DNA of 35,991 nucleotides, from the NCBI GenBank assembly GCA_014379965.1, contig JACMKU010000208.1:1-35991 (forward strand), in the 5' to 3' direction. The notes beneath the pieces are model-generated. The model ran no database searches, was not told the DNA's origin, and was given only the letters and a program-made list of their open reading frames with translations. A program made the translations under genes and the position numbers. Positions 33,167 to 35,991 of the stretch are shown here, in pieces. Origin of the DNA: Chitinophagaceae bacterium. GTDB taxonomy: Bacteria > Bacteroidota > Bacteroidia > Chitinophagales > Chitinophagaceae. Positions within the stretch are counted from its first letter, which is position 1. Each line of letters starts with the position of its first letter.

Positions 33167-35017
33167 TTATTCCATCAGTAACGAAAGCGATAATAATAGA
33201 AGAATTTGCTTTTCTCCATTTTGGTTCTGCGCATTCGTATTTAGAATTTCGCGAATAGCATTAACATTGAATATACGTGCCATCTCTTTATTAGAGCAGA
33301 TTATATCTTCTATTAATTGCTTATGCGTACTATACCATTTTGCTGCAGGCGTAGCAAAGCCAATTTTCTTACGATGTATGATGGAGGAAGGCAGATAAGC
33401 CTCCGCAAATTGCTTATGAATGATCTTTCCCTTTGAAAAACTGAGCTTATAAGTATGATGCAATGATTCGATAAATTCTATCAGATCATTATCCAGAATG
33501 GGCACCCTCGCCTCCACACTAAAATGCATCATCAACTTATCCGTATACATAAGCAAGTCATCGGCCAGGGAGTTACGTAGATCCAGATAAGGGAATGAGA
33601 TCATGGATGTGCCAGAAGGTATCCTCGCATTCCATTTTTCTTTAAATAATCCCTGCTTCTTTTCGAGTATCGTACCCGTATCAGTTTGGCCATTCTTATT
33701 AAGTAACCTACCAAGCTCGTTACCAGAAGTAATACTGTTGTACTCTCTATATGCAACAAGCATGTCCTTTTCCACGGCTGCGTCATAAAACCGCCTTACA
33801 TCTTCCTTGCTCGAATTCCTAATGCCCGTTAGTCTCAACCCTTTGCGTAGGAAACTGTACTTTTCGAGGTGTTGAAGGAAAATTAATCCCTTGTACTTTC
33901 TATAGCCATATAGAGGTTCATCAGCCCCCTGGCCGCTTAACACAACTTTAACATGTTGCGAGGCGAGCTTAGAAAGCGAATACATCGGGATGATAGAGTT
34001 AGTAGCAATTGGCTCTTCTACTATCCTGATTATTTTCTTTAGATCTTCTATAAAGTCGATGAAATCCACGCGAACGTGAATATTGTCAATCTTGAGCGTG
34101 TCTGCCGTTTCTTTAGCCATCGCAATCTCGTCGGACTCGAAAAGACCTTCTGCAAACCCTACTGTGAAAGTCTTAAGAGGTTTGTCAGACTTATCCTTGG
34201 CAACCGCAGCAACAAGTGCAGAATCGATGCCGCCGCTTAACAACACGCCCAATTCAACATCGGACATCAACTGGCGCTCGACTGCCTGTTCGAATAAATC
34301 TCCATATTCTTTTACCAGCGAAGCAGTCTCCTGCTTACGGGAGCCCATCTTCAGGGTTTTGACATAATATTCTTTAGTGAGGGATATGTTGTCTTTGCTT
34401 AGGTCGAAAGTGAGCAGCTGACCCGGTTCCACTTTCTGGATGTCGGTGTAAATAGTATCGGGTGCGCCGACGTATCTCATTTTGAGTCCTTCTATCACGT
34501 TTTCGCGATCGTAGACCATATCGATATACGACTTGAATGGTCGTATCTCGGAGGAGAACACCAGTTGGTTGTCTTTAAAATAATAATAAACGGGCTTTAC
34601 CCCGAACCGATCTCTTGTCAGAAATAGTTTCTTATTCTTAATGTCCAATATCGCGAAGCCAAAAATTCCATTCAGTTCTTTAAGATTTCCGCCGATGCTT
34701 TGTTCATTAAAGAAGTTAACAAGCGTCTCCGTATCTGAGTGGCCGCGGAATGCGGTGAACTTCATCTTAGGTTTTAGCGTCGCGTGGTTGTATATCTCTC
34801 CGTTGAAGGTGATAAAGGAATTGCCATCACCCGAAGGCATCGGTTGGGCGCCATTTTCGCTAACGTCAATAATGGAAAGCCTACGGTGGGCCAGTGTAAC
34901 CTCGTGTTTACCTACGGCAAATTTCTTTACACCGCTGCCATCGGGGCCACGATGACTGATAGAATCGAGTGAACCGGGCTTGTAGTTAAAATTTATGCAT
35001 CCGAGAATTCCGCACAT
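33167..35017 (-). CDS. asnB: Asparagine synthetase (glutamine-hydrolysing) family amidotransferase
   Basis: The 616-residue enzyme has the N-terminal glutaminase domain with the catalytic Cys2 (MCGILG) and SHRGPDG near 21-27. The C-terminal ATP-pyrophosphatase domain carries the SGGIDSA motif near 260-266. It uses glutamine as the ammonia source for amide formation. The setting, between a glycosyltransferase 1 bp upstream and a polysaccharide lyase, suggests amidation of a sugar acid in the exopolysaccharide rather than asparagine synthesis; similar genes occur in many capsule loci. The gene symbol reflects the protein family only. Confidence 0.92.
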   Translation of the reverse strand: MCGILGCINFNYKPGSLDSISHRGPDGSGVKKFAVGKHEVTLAHRRLSIIDVSENGAQPMPSGDGNSFITFNGEIYNHATLKPKMKFTAFRGHSDTETLVNFFNEQSIGGNLKELNGIFGFAILDIKNKKLFLTRDRFGVKPVYYYFKDNQLVFSSEIRPFKSYIDMVYDRENVIEGLKMRYVGAPDTIYTDIQKVEPGQLLTFDLSKDNISLTKEYYVKTLKMGSRKQETASLVKEYGDLFEQAVERQLMSDVELGVLLSGGIDSALVAAVAKDKSDKPLKTFTVGFAEGLFESDEIAMAKETADTLKIDNIHVRVDFIDFIEDLKKIIRIVEEPIATNSIIPMYSLSKLASQHVKVVLSGQGADEPLYGYRKYKGLIFLQHLEKYSFLRKGLRLTGIRNSSKEDVRRFYDAAVEKDMLVAYREYNSITSGNELGRLLNKNGQTDTGTILEKKQGLFKEKWNARIPSGTSMISFPYLDLRNSLADDLLMYTDKLMMHFSVEARVPILDNDLIEFIESLHHTYKLSFSKGKIIHKQFAEAYLPSSIIHRKKIGFATPAAKWYSTHKQLIEDIICSNKEMARIFNVNAIREILNTNAQNQNGEKQILLLLSLSLLME

Positions 35018-35018
35018 A

Positions 35019-35991
35019 TTAATAGCTGGTTGATTTCAAAAATGGAAACATCCTACGATTAGGTACTTTCCCCTTTTGTCGTTTATGTTGGTGATATAGC
35101 TGGATATATGATCCAGTCATTTTCGCGATGTCGAAATGATCATGTATGCGCTGCTGTCCCTTTCTTCCCATCTCTTTCGCCATTGCGGGATCACTCATAA
35201 GGAGCTGCATCTTCTCAATGATCTGCTCGCTTGCTTTCTGATCCACGAGGTAACCGGTTTCTCCATCGATAACTAATTCTGGAGTACCGCCTTCCCTTGA
35301 CGCAATCACCGGCTTGCCGGATGCCATATATTCCATGATGGAATTCGATATGCCTTCACATGGGGTGATCAATAATCCTGCATCGACAATCTGCAATATA
35401 GATTCGATATCATGCCTCGAACCAAGGAAGTGTATCTGGTTGCCAATAAATCTCTCTGGTACCTGCTCCCGGATACTCTCGAGCAGCGACCCTTCGCCTA
35501 TCAGGAAGAATATGGCCCGCGAATTGGAAGTACATAGCTTCACTGCAGCTTTTATTAGCGTATCATAGTCTTTGCGGTCTTCGAAGGCACCTATCATTGC
35601 CGCGATGAAACTGTTTCCCTTTGCACGTCCAAGCAATTGCTGCTCTACCTGCTGAGCCGGCTTCAGGTTTTTAAACCTGGTAAGATCAATACCATTGTAG
35701 ATGCAAACTGCTTTATGTGGCGATACCTTGTATGCCTTGATCCCGGCCTTTGAGTTGGCCAATATCACTTTCGAAAAAGGAGCAGTCAGCCTCGTCCTCA
35801 CATATAATCTATCTAACAGACTTCCTGGATATGCATCGGCGATAGTCCCATTGATAAAGGCGCTATTGGGAGTAAACAACCGAACCATGCTCAGGTATAC
35901 ACTCGCCATGGAACCCCATGAGTGAATGATATCAGGCTCGAAGCTCTTAATGATCTTCCTTAGCTTGAATATGACGCTTAAATCTTTCTTG
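35019..35991 (-). CDS. Glycosyltransferase family 4, partial (N-terminus beyond the window)
   Basis: The frame stays open through the right edge of the window. Beyond the first Met at 35909 the upstream codons read LRKIIKSFEPDIIHSWGS, which is the usual N-terminal half of a GT4 enzyme, so the real start lies outside. The visible 324 residues include the donor half with AMIGAFEDRKDYDTLI and the signature CEGISNSIMEYMASGKPVI. It is expected to add a sugar to the lipid-linked exopolysaccharide unit. Its stop codon is 1 bp from the start of the AsnB-type gene, showing co-transcription. Confidence 0.92.
   Translation of the reverse strand, partial: KKDLSVIFKLRKIIKSFEPDIIHSWGSMASVYLSMVRLFTPNSAFINGTIADAYPGSLLDRLYVRTRLTAPFSKVILANSKAGIKAYKVSPHKAVCIYNGIDLTRFKNLKPAQQVEQQLLGRAKGNSFIAAMIGAFEDRKDYDTLIKAAVKLCTSNSRAIFFLIGEGSLLESIREQVPERFIGNQIHFLGSRHDIESILQIVDAGLLITPCEGISNSIMEYMASGKPVIASREGGTPELVIDGETGYLVDQKASEQIIEKMQLLMSDPAMAKEMGRKGQQRIHDHFDIAKMTGSYIQLYHQHKRQKGKVPNRRMFPFLKSTSY

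Overview
The window looks like a chromosomal segment of a Bacteroidota bacterium, probably from the Chitinophagaceae or a close relative; the family placement is inference. The clues are two sensor proteins with Reg_prop propeller and Y_Y_Y domains, a LytS/LytTR signalling operon of the short Bacteroidetes type, a lipoprotein with a Cys-Lys-Lys-Asp-Asp start typical of surface-exported Bacteroidota lipoproteins, few Shine-Dalgarno sequences, and candidate TTTG/TAnnTTTG promoters. No tRNA, rRNA, CRISPR array, insertion sequence or phage gene is visible.

Region 1 (1-13.4 kb) is a signalling block. It holds a PAS-GAF histidine kinase (-), a lone receiver protein (+), a 73-residue membrane protein (+), a hypothetical anchored protein (-), a translationally coupled pair of LytS-like kinases followed by a LytTR response regulator (+), and two tandem paralogous Y_Y_Y sensors (-). 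The C-terminal ATPase domains of both sensors have lost the residues needed to bind ATP.

Region 2 (13.4-21.4 kb) holds small stand-alone genes. These are a hemerythrin-like protein, a 30-codon candidate gene followed by a strong terminator, an NAD(P)-binding reductase, a VOC/glyoxalase-fold protein, and a minus-strand operon of a DUF1772-like membrane protein, a lipoprotein cytochrome c and a 57-residue Cys-x-x-Cys protein. After these come a secreted M14 carboxypeptidase, an OmpA-family protein with a lectin-like middle, and a secreted protein that carries M14-like zinc motifs.

Region 3 (21.7-36 kb) is an exopolysaccharide cluster read entirely on the minus strand. In transcription order it has a glycosyltransferase (cut by the window edge), an AsnB-type amidotransferase, a surface lipoprotein carrying a pectate-lyase-like beta-helix, three PKD-like domains and a second lyase domain, a beta-propeller protein, a glycosyltransferase, a heparinase II/III-family lyase, a GDP-mannose-dehydrogenase-type enzyme, a glycosyltransferase and the polyprenyl-phosphate sugar transferase that starts the chain. 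The set suggests a polymer containing uronic acid, possibly amidated, together with its own lyases.

The most unusual structure lies between the genes. From position 1 to 21.7 kb nearly every larger intergenic gap carries short tandem repeats with a 7- or 8-bp unit. At most loci they form two complementary arms around a 30-130 nt loop. The unit sequence differs from place to place (CTCCNNN, AGTCCGAA, GTTTAAN, GCAAAGGC, GGAATCN, GTGAGTA, GCTAGTG) while the architecture stays the same. Some arms run up to, or into, the ends of coding regions. None is present in the exopolysaccharide cluster. This is the best candidate here for an undescribed system.
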